From contig CAUJIL010000014.1 of the NCBI GenBank assembly GCA_963204845.1, positions 1-14,768 of the forward strand: a DNA stretch of 14,768 nucleotides. Reading direction: 5' to 3'. Source of the stretch: Pseudomonadota bacterium (lineage in GTDB: Bacteria; Pseudomonadota; Gammaproteobacteria; Pseudomonadales; UBA5518). Below, piece after piece: positions 7,444 to 14,709 of this stretch (within the stretch, counting starts at the first letter, position 1; the number at the start of each line of letters is the position of its first letter). Under the pieces are notes generated by a model. It saw nothing but the letters and a program-made list of their open reading frames with translations, was not told the origin of the DNA and searched no databases. Position numbers and translations under genes: made by a program.

Positions 7444-8120
7444 TTGGAGTCGCCGCAACTCAGGCAGGTCATGCAGCCGTCCATCATGATCACGGCCTTG
7501 GTCATGCACTTGTTGCAGAGTTGCGCGCCGGCCGGGTAGGGGCTGTGCTCGGGCGTGCCGGGAGTCGTGCCCCGCGCCTCGAACTGCGCACGCTTCTCGT
7601 CCATGATTTTCTGTTGATGCTCGGCGATCTCCGGCGGCTGCAGCATCCCGATGTCGATCAGGTGCTTCTCGATGCACTCGCCGATCTCGGCGACCAGCGA
7701 GGGCATGAAGCGTCCGCCTTTCTTGAAATAGCCACCCTTGGGATCGAAGACGGCCTTCAGCTCCTCGACCAGGAAGGTGCAGTCACCGCCCTTGCGGAAC
7801 ACGCCAGAGACCACCCGCGTCAGCGCGAGCACCCACTGGAAGTGGTCCATGTTCTTCGAGTTGATGAAGATCTCGTAAGGACGGCGCTGCTCGTGCGCGG
7901 TTCCCGGGTTCAGCACGATGTCGTTGATCGTGATGTACAACGCGTGCTCGGACAGCGGGGTCTTGATCTTGTAGGTCGCCCCCGGCAGCGTGTCCGGGCG
8001 CGAGACGCTCTCGCTCATTTTCTCGATCGCACGCTCGAGCTCCTCGATGGCAGGCGCCTTGTCCTGTGCGGTGTCGAGTACCTTGTAGCCCACGATGCGT
8101 TTGGAAATCTTTACCGTCAT
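7434..8120 (-). CDS. nrdJb: Class II ribonucleotide reductase, separate C-terminal subunit NrdJb
   Basis: 228 residues. It matches the C-terminal part of B12-dependent reductases, which Pseudomonas also encodes as a separate gene next to nrdJa. The opening MTVKISKRIVGYKV is typical. The C-terminus is a cysteine cluster: Cys202 and Cys205 (LCNKC), then Cys216, 219, 222 and 227 (DGCMTCLSCGDSKCG). This cluster is expected to bind zinc and/or pass electrons to the active-site disulfide of NrdJa. A GTG at 8129 is also in frame, but GAGGAG (8135-8130) is only 1 nt from it and 9-10 nt from the ATG at 8120, so ATG is preferred. The gene starts 14 nt after the nrdJa stop and its own stop overlaps the hydrolase gene by 10 nt. 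Confidence 0.92.
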   Translation of the reverse strand: MTVKISKRIVGYKVLDTAQDKAPAIEELERAIEKMSESVSRPDTLPGATYKIKTPLSEHALYITINDIVLNPGTAHEQRRPYEIFINSKNMDHFQWVLALTRVVSGVFRKGGDCTFLVEELKAVFDPKGGYFKKGGRFMPSLVAEIGECIEKHLIDIGMLQPPEIAEHQQKIMDEKRAQFEARGTTPGTPEHSPYPAGAQLCNKCMTKAVIMMDGCMTCLSCGDSKCG

Positions 8121-8134
8121 GACACGCACACTCC

Positions 8135-10294
8135 TCAGAATTTTCCGTAGTAGCCTTCTTTCATGGCTTCGAACAGGTTGGCCGCGGTGTGCATCTCACC
8201 GTCGTATTCGACTTCCTCGTTGCCTTTGAGCTCGACGGTCGTGCCGTCCTCGAGCTTGAACTGGTAGGTCGTCTTTTCGAGGTCCTTATCCTTGACCAGC
8301 ACCCCCTGGAACGCCTCGGGATTGAAGCGAAAGGTCGTACAGCCCTTCAGTCCGCTCTGGTAGGCGTAGAAGTACACGTCCTTGAAGTCATCGAACGGGA
8401 TGTCCGTCGGCACGTTGATCGTCTTGGAGATCGACGAGTCGATCCACTTCTGCGCGGCGGCCTGGATATCGACGTGCTGGCGCGGCGTGACCTCCTCGCT
8501 GGTCTGGAAGTAGTCGGGCAACTGCTCGGCGGGATCGGTCGAGTAGGGCGTCGCGCGCGAGTTCACGAGTTCGCGGTACGCGAGCAACTCGTAGGAGAAC
8601 ACATCGATCTTCTCCTTCGACTTCTTGCCCTCGCGGATCACGTTGCGCGAGTACTGGTGCGCGAAGCTCGGCTCGATGCCATTGGAGGCGTTGTTGGCCA
8701 GCGACAGCGAGATGGTGCCGGTGGGAGCGATCGACGAATGGTGGGTGAAGCGGCAGCCTTCCTCGGCGAGCGCCGCGACGAGATCGGGCTCCACCTGAGC
8801 GACGCGCTGCATGTAGCGGCTGTACTTCGCGTGCAGCACGCGCCCCGGCAGCCGGTCACCGGGCCGGTGCCCGTCACGCACCATTTCCGGCCGCTTCGCG
8901 AGCATCTCGGGCGTCACCGTGAACACCTCGTCCATGATCGGCGCTGGCCCCTTTTCGCGCGCCAGTTCGAGCCCAGTGCGCCAGCCGGTGAGTGCAAGCT
9001 CGCGCGACACCCGCTCGGTGAACTCGACCGCCTCGGCGCTGCCGTATCGGAGTCGCAGCATCGCCAGCGTCGAACCGAGCCCGAGGAAGCCCAGGCCGTG
9101 ACGGCGCTTGTGCTCGATCTCGTGGCGTTGCTGATCGAGCGGCAGGCCGCTCATCTCGACCACGTTGTCGAGCATGCGCGTGAACACCGCGACCACCTCG
9201 CGGAACGAAGCCCAGTCGAAGTGCGCCTCTTCGCGAAACGGCGACTGCACGAAGCGCGTCAGGTTGATCGAGCCGAGCAGGCAGCTGCCGTACGGCGGCA
9301 GGGGCTGTTCGCCACAGGGGTTGGTGGCGCGGATGTTCTCGCAGAACCAGTTGTTGTTCAGCTCGTTGACCTTGTCGATCAGGATGAATCCCGGCTCGGC
9401 GAAGTCGTAGGTCGAGATCATGATCACGTTCCACAGCTTGCGCGCCTTGACCCGGCGGTAGATGCGGCAGGCAACGCGCCCCTCGGCGTCGCAGACATAG
9501 CCCTTGGTCTGCGGGAAATGGCGCCAGAGGATGTCCTCGTCGTTGCCGACGTCGAGGTCACCCGAGTCGAGCTCCCTGGCGGAAATCGGAAAGGACAGCG
9601 GCCACTCCTCGTCCTGCGCAACCGCGTGCATGAACTCCTCGGTCACCAGCAGCGAGAGGTTGAACTGGCGCAGGCGTCCGTTCTCGCGCTTGGCGCGGAT
9701 GAAATCCACCACGTCCGGATGGCTGATGTCGAAGGTGCCCATCTGGGCGCCGCGGCGTCCGCCGGCCGACGACACGGTGAAACACATCTTGTCGAAGATG
9801 TCCATGAACGACAGCGGACCGCTGGTGTACGCACCGGCACCCGAGACGTAGGCGCCGCGCGGGCGCAGCGTCGAGAATTCGTAGCCGATGCCGCACCCGG
9901 CCTTCAGCGTCAGACCCGCCTCGAGGTTCTTCTCGAGGATGCCGAGCATCGAGTCCTCGATGGTGCCGGAGACGGTACAGTTGATCGTCGAGGTCGCCGG
10001 CTTGTGCTCCAGGGCCCCGGCGTTCGAGATGATCCGCCCGGCCGGGATCGCACCGTTGCGCAGCGCCCAGACGAAACGCTCGTACCAGTGCTCCCGCAGT
10101 TCCTCGCGCTCGATCTCCGCCAGCGCTCGCGCCACCCGTCGATAGGTGCCGTCGATGGTTTCGTCGATCGGGTTGCCCGCCTTGTCCTTCAGGCGGTACT
10201 TGCGGTCCCAGATGTCTTCCGACGCCGGCTGCAGCGTGGAACTGACCTCGGCCGGACGCAGGGGGTTGGCGACCTTCAATGCTTCGATGGACAT
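8135..10294 (-). CDS. nrdJa: Adenosylcobalamin-dependent ribonucleotide reductase catalytic subunit NrdJa
   Basis: 719 residues. Class II reductase that makes deoxyribonucleotides from ribonucleotides using a cobalamin-generated thiyl radical, and it needs no oxygen. Visible active-site parts are the first redox cysteine Cys106 (TSTINCTVSG), the radical motif NPCGE at 325-329 (Cys327, Glu329) and the second redox cysteine Cys338 exactly 11 residues later (YGSC), the same spacing as in Thermotoga NrdJ. Also visible are GRRGAQMGTFDISHPDVVDF, the phosphate-binding APTGTISLSLANNASNGIEP segment, and DVYFYAYQSGLKGCTTFRF near the C-terminus. The redox-active tail is missing from this chain and is supplied by nrdJb. 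Start ATG 10294 has GCGAGG 5 nt upstream. Two NrdR-like boxes lie about 120-170 nt upstream, so repression by NrdR with ATP/dATP status is likely. Having only this class in the window does not exclude others elsewhere. Confidence 0.96.
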   Translation of the reverse strand: MSIEALKVANPLRPAEVSSTLQPASEDIWDRKYRLKDKAGNPIDETIDGTYRRVARALAEIEREELREHWYERFVWALRNGAIPAGRIISNAGALEHKPATSTINCTVSGTIEDSMLGILEKNLEAGLTLKAGCGIGYEFSTLRPRGAYVSGAGAYTSGPLSFMDIFDKMCFTVSSAGGRRGAQMGTFDISHPDVVDFIRAKRENGRLRQFNLSLLVTEEFMHAVAQDEEWPLSFPISARELDSGDLDVGNDEDILWRHFPQTKGYVCDAEGRVACRIYRRVKARKLWNVIMISTYDFAEPGFILIDKVNELNNNWFCENIRATNPCGEQPLPPYGSCLLGSINLTRFVQSPFREEAHFDWASFREVVAVFTRMLDNVVEMSGLPLDQQRHEIEHKRRHGLGFLGLGSTLAMLRLRYGSAEAVEFTERVSRELALTGWRTGLELAREKGPAPIMDEVFTVTPEMLAKRPEMVRDGHRPGDRLPGRVLHAKYSRYMQRVAQVEPDLVAALAEEGCRFTHHSSIAPTGTISLSLANNASNGIEPSFAHQYSRNVIREGKKSKEKIDVFSYELLAYRELVNSRATPYSTDPAEQLPDYFQTSEEVTPRQHVDIQAAAQKWIDSSISKTINVPTDIPFDDFKDVYFYAYQSGLKGCTTFRFNPEAFQGVLVKDKDLEKTTYQFKLEDGTTVELKGNEEVEYDGEMHTAANLFEAMKEGYYGKF

Positions 10295-10375
10295 GTGCGC
10301 CTCGCTGATGATTCGTGCCCGGTTGATGTTGTGAGAGTTTTTCCCGGAAAGCCTTCCCCGACGCGCGCAGACGCG

Positions 10376-10394
10376 GTGACCCGAGGCGGGTCAC
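10376..10394. other. Strong hairpin in the nrdJa leader
   Basis: A perfect 7-bp inverted repeat, GTGACCC (10376-10382) and GGGTCAC (10388-10394), with a 5-nt centre lies in the presumed untranslated leader of nrdJa, about 80 nt before the ATG. No T tract follows on either strand, so it is not a standard terminator. It could shape the leader RNA or bind a regulator. I see no cobalamin riboswitch consensus around it. Confidence 0.5.
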
Positions 10395-10416
10395 TGGTGT
10401 GCAGGGGGAGCAGAAA

Positions 10417-10432
10417 ACTCAAGATGCAGTGT
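10417..10432. promoter_or_regulatory. NrdR box 2 (weaker)
   Basis: ACTCAAGATGCAGTGT agrees with the NrdR-box consensus ACACWATATATWGWGT at 12 of 16 positions. Its start is 33 bp from that of the stronger box at 10450, about three helical turns, which is the usual arrangement for paired NrdR sites. It overlaps the proposed -10 box of nrdJa. Confidence 0.68.
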
Positions 10433-10455
10433 AATACCGGAGCGTCAAAACACAA
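10428..10455 (-). promoter_or_regulatory. nrdJa: Probable nrdJa promoter
   Basis: On the minus strand, TTGTGT (10455-10450) and TACACT (10433-10428) are spaced by 16 bp and would place the transcription start near 10421, giving a leader of about 125 nt. Each hexamer is only a partial match to sigma-70. The case rests mainly on position: the two NrdR-like boxes cover the two hexamers, as expected for a repressed promoter. Confidence 0.5.
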
Positions 10456-10465
10456 TATGTTGTGG
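10450..10465. promoter_or_regulatory. NrdR box 1 (strong)
   Basis: ACACAATATGTTGTGG is a near-palindrome that fits the NrdR-box consensus ACACWATATATWGWGT at 14 of 16 positions. It is AT-rich within GC-rich surroundings and lies upstream of a ribonucleotide reductase operon. NrdR is the widespread repressor of reductase genes. The box overlaps the proposed -35 region of nrdJa. Confidence 0.85.
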
Positions 10466-10651
10466 CCAGGATTTTTTGTTCACGATGGATTGGCAGGGAG
10501 TTTGCTAAGCCGGCACGCCCGGCCGGAGGCCGGCCTCGGCGCGGCGTCGCCGTCGACTTGTAGCCCCGGTGCGCCATTGGCTAGTATCCGCGCGCGAGCC
10601 GCGCCGGGGCATCCTGCCAACCGGGCACCGCACCCCGCAGGACACCCGACC
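10466..10651. other. Remainder of the divergent intergenic region
   Basis: The 357-bp gap 10295-10651 between nrdJa and the plus-strand gene holds the nrdJa leader, the NrdR boxes and this stretch. In it, GGCCGG-AGG-CCGGCC (10521-10535) can form a 6-bp GC hairpin without a T tract. A weak plus-strand promoter candidate is TTGTAG (10558-10563), 18 bp, TAGTAT (10582-10587), which could serve the YbhP-like gene about 65 nt downstream. No RNA gene or small coding region is recognisable. Confidence 0.3.
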
Positions 10652-11422
10652 TTGGCGCGCCAGATCCGGATTCTGACCTACAACATCCACAAGGGCTACT
10701 GTTCGGGAAACCGCCGGTTCGTGCTCGAGGCGATGCGCGCACGGATCGCGGAAACCCGTGCCGACCTCGTGTTCCTGCAGGAGATCCACGGCCGCCACAG
10801 CGGGCGCCGCGCCCACGAAGGCCGCTACACCTACCCGGAACAACCGCACTTCGAATACCTCGCGGACCGCTCATGGCCGCATTACGCCTACGGACGCAAC
10901 GCGATCTACCGCAAGGGCGACCACGGCAACGCAATCCTCAGCAAGTTCCCGTTCGTCGGCTGGGAAAACATCAACGTGGCGGTGTTTCCACGCTCGAGCC
11001 GCAGCATCCTCCACGGCGTGATCGAGATCCCGCGCAGCCGGATCCGCCTGCACACGCTGTGCGTGCACCTCGGGCTGCTCGAGGAAGAACGGCGCGGGCA
11101 GTTCGAGGTGCTCGCGGCGCGCATAGCCTCGCACGTGCCACGCGACGAGCCGGTGATCATCGCGGGGGATTTCAACGACTGGCGCCGCCGCGCCGGGCGC
11201 CACCTGCACGCGGGGCTCGGGGTCGACGAGCTGTTCCTGGAACTCCAGGGCCGGCACGCGCGCACCTGGCCGATCTGGCAGCCGCTGCTGCCGATGGACC
11301 GCATCTACTACCGGGGCATGGCGCCGCTCGGCTGCGAACGGCTGAGCACCGGCCCGTGGCGCGAGCTCTCCGACCACGCGGCGCTGATGGGCGTGTTCAG
11401 CCTGCCCGGGAAGCGTCGCTGA
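10652..11422 (+). CDS. ybhP: Endonuclease/exonuclease/phosphatase family protein, YbhP-like
   Basis: 256 residues from TTG 10652. The order of motifs matches E. coli YbhP (about 253 residues): RILTYNIHKG with Asn11, LVFLQEIHG with Glu44, YAYGRNAIY and HGNAILSKFP (91-100), LCVHLGLLEEER with His139, IIAGDFNDWR with Asp173 and Asn175, PLLPMDRIYY with Asp216, and LSDHAALMG with Asp241 and His242. These are the metal and phosphate-cleaving residues of the fold, so a metal-dependent phosphodiesterase or phosphatase is expected; the substrate is unknown, with nucleic acids or phospholipids possible. The TTG is preferred because family homology begins there and GCAGGA (10637-10642) lies 9 nt upstream. 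The frame is open far upstream, but that is nrdJa antisense. It runs divergently from nrdJa and overlaps the next gene tail to tail by 26 bp. Confidence 0.9.
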   Translation: MARQIRILTYNIHKGYCSGNRRFVLEAMRARIAETRADLVFLQEIHGRHSGRRAHEGRYTYPEQPHFEYLADRSWPHYAYGRNAIYRKGDHGNAILSKFPFVGWENINVAVFPRSSRSILHGVIEIPRSRIRLHTLCVHLGLLEEERRGQFEVLAARIASHVPRDEPVIIAGDFNDWRRRAGRHLHAGLGVDELFLELQGRHARTWPIWQPLLPMDRIYYRGMAPLGCERLSTGPWRELSDHAALMGVFSLPGKRR

Positions 11423-13862
11423 GCTTCCTGCGGCCTCCGCGTGACGGGGGCTGCTGCACCACCGCCAGCTGTTCCGTCGCGTAATCCAGGAAGGCGTTCA
11501 CGTAGTTCATGTTCACGCGGTTGCCGAACACCACCTGCATGCGCAGCAGGCGTCCGAGCTTGATCGCCGCGTGCAGGAACATCATCGTCGGCAGCAGCGA
11601 CCGTTCGGTCCGGTCCAGCGGCCAGATGTGCGCGCAGGCAGCGACGAAGGCCTCGCGCAGCGTAGCGTCGATACGCGCCTCCTGATCGACGAACGCGAAC
11701 TCCAGCGCCCCCTCGGCGATATCGGCGATGCGCGGCGCGTAGTGCGCGGCCTGGAAGTCGTACAGCAGCGCCTCGCCGTCGACGAACAGCACGTTGCGCG
11801 GCGTCACGTCGCCGTGGCAGTGCAGCCAGCGCAGATCGTCGCTCGCCTCGATGCGCCCGCGCGCCGCGGCGATCGCCGGCTGCAGGGCGGCGAAGCGCGC
11901 CTGCAGGGCCGGATCGTCGCTGAATCGCGCGGGCAGCGCCGCGCAGTCGGCCAGCCAGAAGTCGAGCGACTCGGCGAAGCGGTAGGCCTCGGTGCTCGCC
12001 ACCGTAGCCGGCAGCGCACGGTGCACCCGCGCCAGCGTGCGCCCGGCGGCCTCGACGTGCTCGCGCGTCAGGCGCGCAGGGTTGGTCGCGTGCACATAGT
12101 CGAGCAGCATGCAGTGGAACGTGCCGAAGGGTTGGCACAGCGAGCCATCGAGCGCACGACGCGGGACGATGGCCGGTGCGCCGGCGCCTGCCAGCGCCTC
12201 GAGCAGGGCGCACTCGTAGCTGAGGTGGGTGCCGCGGTGCCCCTGCGTGGGCGGCGTGAACTCGGCGCCTTTCATGACCTTGACGATGTAGTCGCCGTCG
12301 GGGCCGTGGGCGCGGAACACCTCGTTGAAACTCACGCCTTTCAGCGGCTCCGGCGTCCCGATCGCAACGCCGAAATGCGTCGCGACGAAGGCCGGCAGCT
12401 CCGCGATCAGGTCGTTCTTCTCGTAGAGGATCTCGCGCGCCGGGAAGCCGCCCAGGTAGCGGTCCTTGACCGTCGCGTCCATGCGCGAGGGAAAGAACAG
12501 GTAGGCCTCGACCAGGTGGTGGCGGAACGGGACGTTCGGGAACTGCTCGCTCCACGGATTATCGATTGGGAAATCGACCTCGCCGAGGTGGTAATAGTCG
12601 CAACCGCAGACTTTCCAGAAGAACTTGCGGCTCCAGTCCTCGGGAACCGGGTAACGCTCGTCGAGCTCGATCAGGATGTCGAAATCCGAGCCGAGCTTGA
12701 CCCAGGCGATGTGCAGGAATGGCACCTCGTAGCGCCCGGTGCGGCTGCCGGTCTTCTTCCACTCCATGGGGTTCAGCAGGTACACCTTCGCCACGCAGGG
12801 GTGGCGGGCGACATGCTCGCGCACGTAGTCGCGGAACGCCGCGTCGAGGCGCCTGAGCCTCTCGTCGCCGTACGGAATCTTCATCGGTTTCACGAAGCCG
12901 ATGCCGTGCCCGTTCAGGAAGCGATCGAAGTTCATCCACTCGCGGTCGAGGTCGGTGGGGGCAGGCGAGGTGCGTGCCGGGAAGATCACCCGGCCGGAAG
13001 TGGCGTCGAACAGCAGTTTCGCGTGTTCGAACTCGAAGCGCTCGGCGAGCGCGTTGCGGCGCGCGTACTCGTAGAAATCGAACACCTGCAGCTTCAGCAG
13101 GTTGATTTCCTTCGGCGTGAAGCGGGTGGCGTTGGCCGCCAGGTAATCGGCGAACGGTACCACGGGAGAGGCGACGGTCGATTTGGCGACCGCGCGCGGC
13201 GCGCCGGCGACCACCCGCAGTTCGATGCGCGCCCCGGGGATCTGGTAGACCTCGCGCTTCGGGTCGGGACGGGTGTAGCCGAGTCCGTTGAACAGTTGCA
13301 GCAGCTTGCGGTAGTAGGGTTTCTCGATCGTGACGCGCGCGGTGGCGACATCGGCGTCGCGGTCCACGCGGTCGACGCGGTGCGCGAGTTCGTTGACCTC
13401 GATCAGGCGCAGCGTCTCGTCGAGGTCCACCGCACGCTCGCGCATTTCGAGCACGTCGCGCGCGGCGCGCGCGAAGTTCAGGAACGAGTCCCGGTCGAGC
13501 AGCAGCTTGTAGTTGCGCAGGTGAACGTGGAAGCCGTCGGTGTTCTCCTCCAGCGAGATGCGCGTCGGGTTGTAGACGATGTTGCGTCCCAGCGGCTTCT
13601 TGTTGAAGAAGGTCTTGATGGTGTCGCTCTGGTTGGTGTTCGGGTTCACGCCGTCGCGGAAGCCGGCGGCGATTTCCTTGCGCACCTGCGGGATGTAGGT
13701 TTCGCAGAGATCGGCGAACTCGAGGAATTCCTCGACGCTGAACTCGATGCGCAAGTCCCGGTAGTGAACGTGGATGTTCTCGCCCATGTCCATGAAAAAG
13801 GTGTTGAAGCGGTTGTTGCCCAACCCCTCCGAGCGGTGATACAGGCGAACGATGATTCCCAC
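11397..13862 (-). CDS. Large protein with duplicated N-terminal module, nucleotidyltransferase-like motif and APH-type kinase domain
   Basis: 821 residues from GTG 13862 (GAGAG lies about 8 nt upstream). Three parts are visible. First, residues 1-150 hold two related segments: HVHYRDLRIEFSVEEFLEFA (31-50) and HVHLRNYKLLLDRDSFLNFA (112-131) align without gaps at an offset of 81, with 8 of 20 identical. Second, residues about 360-435 contain KTGSRTGRYE followed by LGSDFDILIELDE (Asp393, Asp395), which resembles the Pol-beta-type nucleotidyltransferase GS...DxD pattern, though the spacing of 19 is longer than usual; Asp430 in LGEVDFPID could be a third acid. Third, residues about 505-790 form a full aminoglycoside-phosphotransferase-like kinase with Lys528 (YIVKVM), Glu550 (YECALLEAL), catalytic loop HGDVTPRN (683-690, Asp685, Asn690) and metal-binding YDFQA (Asp702). 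No signal peptide is seen. It probably phosphorylates a small molecule or sugar, perhaps paired with nucleotide transfer. I do not recognise a named family for the whole protein. Confidence 0.8.
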   Translation of the reverse strand: MGIIVRLYHRSEGLGNNRFNTFFMDMGENIHVHYRDLRIEFSVEEFLEFADLCETYIPQVRKEIAAGFRDGVNPNTNQSDTIKTFFNKKPLGRNIVYNPTRISLEENTDGFHVHLRNYKLLLDRDSFLNFARAARDVLEMRERAVDLDETLRLIEVNELAHRVDRVDRDADVATARVTIEKPYYRKLLQLFNGLGYTRPDPKREVYQIPGARIELRVVAGAPRAVAKSTVASPVVPFADYLAANATRFTPKEINLLKLQVFDFYEYARRNALAERFEFEHAKLLFDATSGRVIFPARTSPAPTDLDREWMNFDRFLNGHGIGFVKPMKIPYGDERLRRLDAAFRDYVREHVARHPCVAKVYLLNPMEWKKTGSRTGRYEVPFLHIAWVKLGSDFDILIELDERYPVPEDWSRKFFWKVCGCDYYHLGEVDFPIDNPWSEQFPNVPFRHHLVEAYLFFPSRMDATVKDRYLGGFPAREILYEKNDLIAELPAFVATHFGVAIGTPEPLKGVSFNEVFRAHGPDGDYIVKVMKGAEFTPPTQGHRGTHLSYECALLEALAGAGAPAIVPRRALDGSLCQPFGTFHCMLLDYVHATNPARLTREHVEAAGRTLARVHRALPATVASTEAYRFAESLDFWLADCAALPARFSDDPALQARFAALQPAIAAARGRIEASDDLRWLHCHGDVTPRNVLFVDGEALLYDFQAAHYAPRIADIAEGALEFAFVDQEARIDATLREAFVAACAHIWPLDRTERSLLPTMMFLHAAIKLGRLLRMQVVFGNRVNMNYVNAFLDYATEQLAVVQQPPSRGGRRKLSDASRAG

Positions 13863-13971
13863 GCGATGTCTCTCGAGTCGTGTTGGCGGAGTCCGGCGGC
13901 GCTTGGCGCCACGTCTCCCACAAGCCTAGCAGGCGAGGAGAGCGTTCGCCCGCCGCAGGAGCCGCGCGGTT
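13863..13971. other. Short gap between the kinase-fusion gene and the dnaE2 remnant
   Basis: The 109-bp gap holds a small GC hairpin GGCGC-TTG-GCGCC (13898-13910) with no T tract. No convincing promoter was found. The kinase-fusion gene may once have been read through from dnaE2. Confidence 0.3.
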
Positions 13972-14709
13972 TCAGTGAAAATCCCGCGATCCCGCGCGCA
14001 GCGTGCCGAGCACCGCGCTGTGGTCGAGGATCTGGCCGGCGATGACGTGGACCACGCCGTCGCGGCTTTCCAGGACCCCCTTGACCAGCAGCAGGCGGGC
14101 GCGCAGCAGGGCCTTGCGAAAACGCTCCTGGCGGTCCCGCCAGACCACGACGTTGACGTTGCCGGTCTCGTCCTCCAGCGTCAGGAACAACACCCCACTG
14201 GCGGTACCGGGCCGCTGGCGACCGGTGACGAGTCCCGCCACGCGCACGAAGCGGGCGCCGCCCAGGCCGGCCAGTTCGCGCGCCGTGCGGCAGCGCGCGA
14301 ACGGTTCGCGAGCGCGCAGCAGCGCCAGTGGATGGCGGCCCAGCGTGAGGCCGAGGCTGCGGTAGTCCTGCGCGATCTCCTCGGCCTCGCCCGGGGCCGC
14401 CAGCAGCACGCCGTCGTCGGGGGCGGCGCCCGCGGCACGCTCGAGCGGATCGAACAGCGGCCGCGGCTCCTCGACCGCGGCTGCCCGCCAGTGCGCCTGC
14501 CGGCGGTGCCCACCCAGACGACGCAGCGCACCGGCTCCGGCGAGCAGCGTCAGTTCGTGGCGTTCCAGCCGCGCCCGCCGCGCCAGGTCCTGCAGGCTCG
14601 CAAAGCCACGCTCGCGCCGCGCCGCGACGATACGCCCGGCCGCTGCCTTGCCCAACCCGTCGATCTGGCGCATTCCCAACCGCACACAAAATGGGAAAAA
14701 TGGGGTCAA
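13972..14709 (-). pseudogene. dnaE2: Error-prone DNA polymerase DnaE2 (ImuC), C-terminal remnant
   Basis: About 240 residues matching only the C-terminal quarter of DnaE2, which is normally over 1000 residues. Visible are a helix-hairpin-helix segment (VRLGMRQIDGLGKAAAGRIV), the segment LGLTLGRHPLALLR, an OB-fold region (RFVRVAGLVTGRQRPGTASG, then LFLTLEDETGNVNVVVW) and the characteristic last residues SRDFH. The polymerase core, PHP domain and catalytic Asp residues are absent. Homology starts at the Val codon 14685-14683. Everything upstream to the window edge is AT-rich and unrelated, and an in-frame TAA lies at 14766-14764. TTG 14709 is the first possible start, but the resulting MTPFFPFC leader is not polymerase sequence. 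The remnant therefore looks like a 5'-truncated pseudogene. An imuA/imuB cassette, if it existed, would have been to the right and is not seen. Confidence 0.85.

Noticed and set aside
10295..10420. Cobalamin riboswitch before the B12-dependent reductase
   Set aside because: The leader is only about 125 nt and I could not find the conserved B12-box sequence. The hairpin alone is not evidence.
10521..10535. Rho-independent terminator
   Set aside because: There is a GC-rich stem but no T tract on either strand, and it lies between two divergent gene starts where no terminator is needed.
8189..10651. A plus-strand reading frame open for more than 800 codons before the YbhP-like gene
   Set aside because: It is antisense to nrdJa, has no recognisable domains and reflects GC-rich codon bias. 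Only the last 256 codons match a protein family.
10458..10651. Upstream ATG at 10458 as start of the YbhP-like protein
   Set aside because: It would add about 65 residues without homology and would place the start inside the NrdR box. The TTG at 10652 has a ribosome binding site and the correct family N-terminus.
11571..14045. An 824-codon plus-strand frame opposite the kinase-fusion gene
   Set aside because: The minus-strand frame has clear kinase motifs. The plus-strand product is Arg/Ala/Val-rich with no domain and is the mirror of the real gene.
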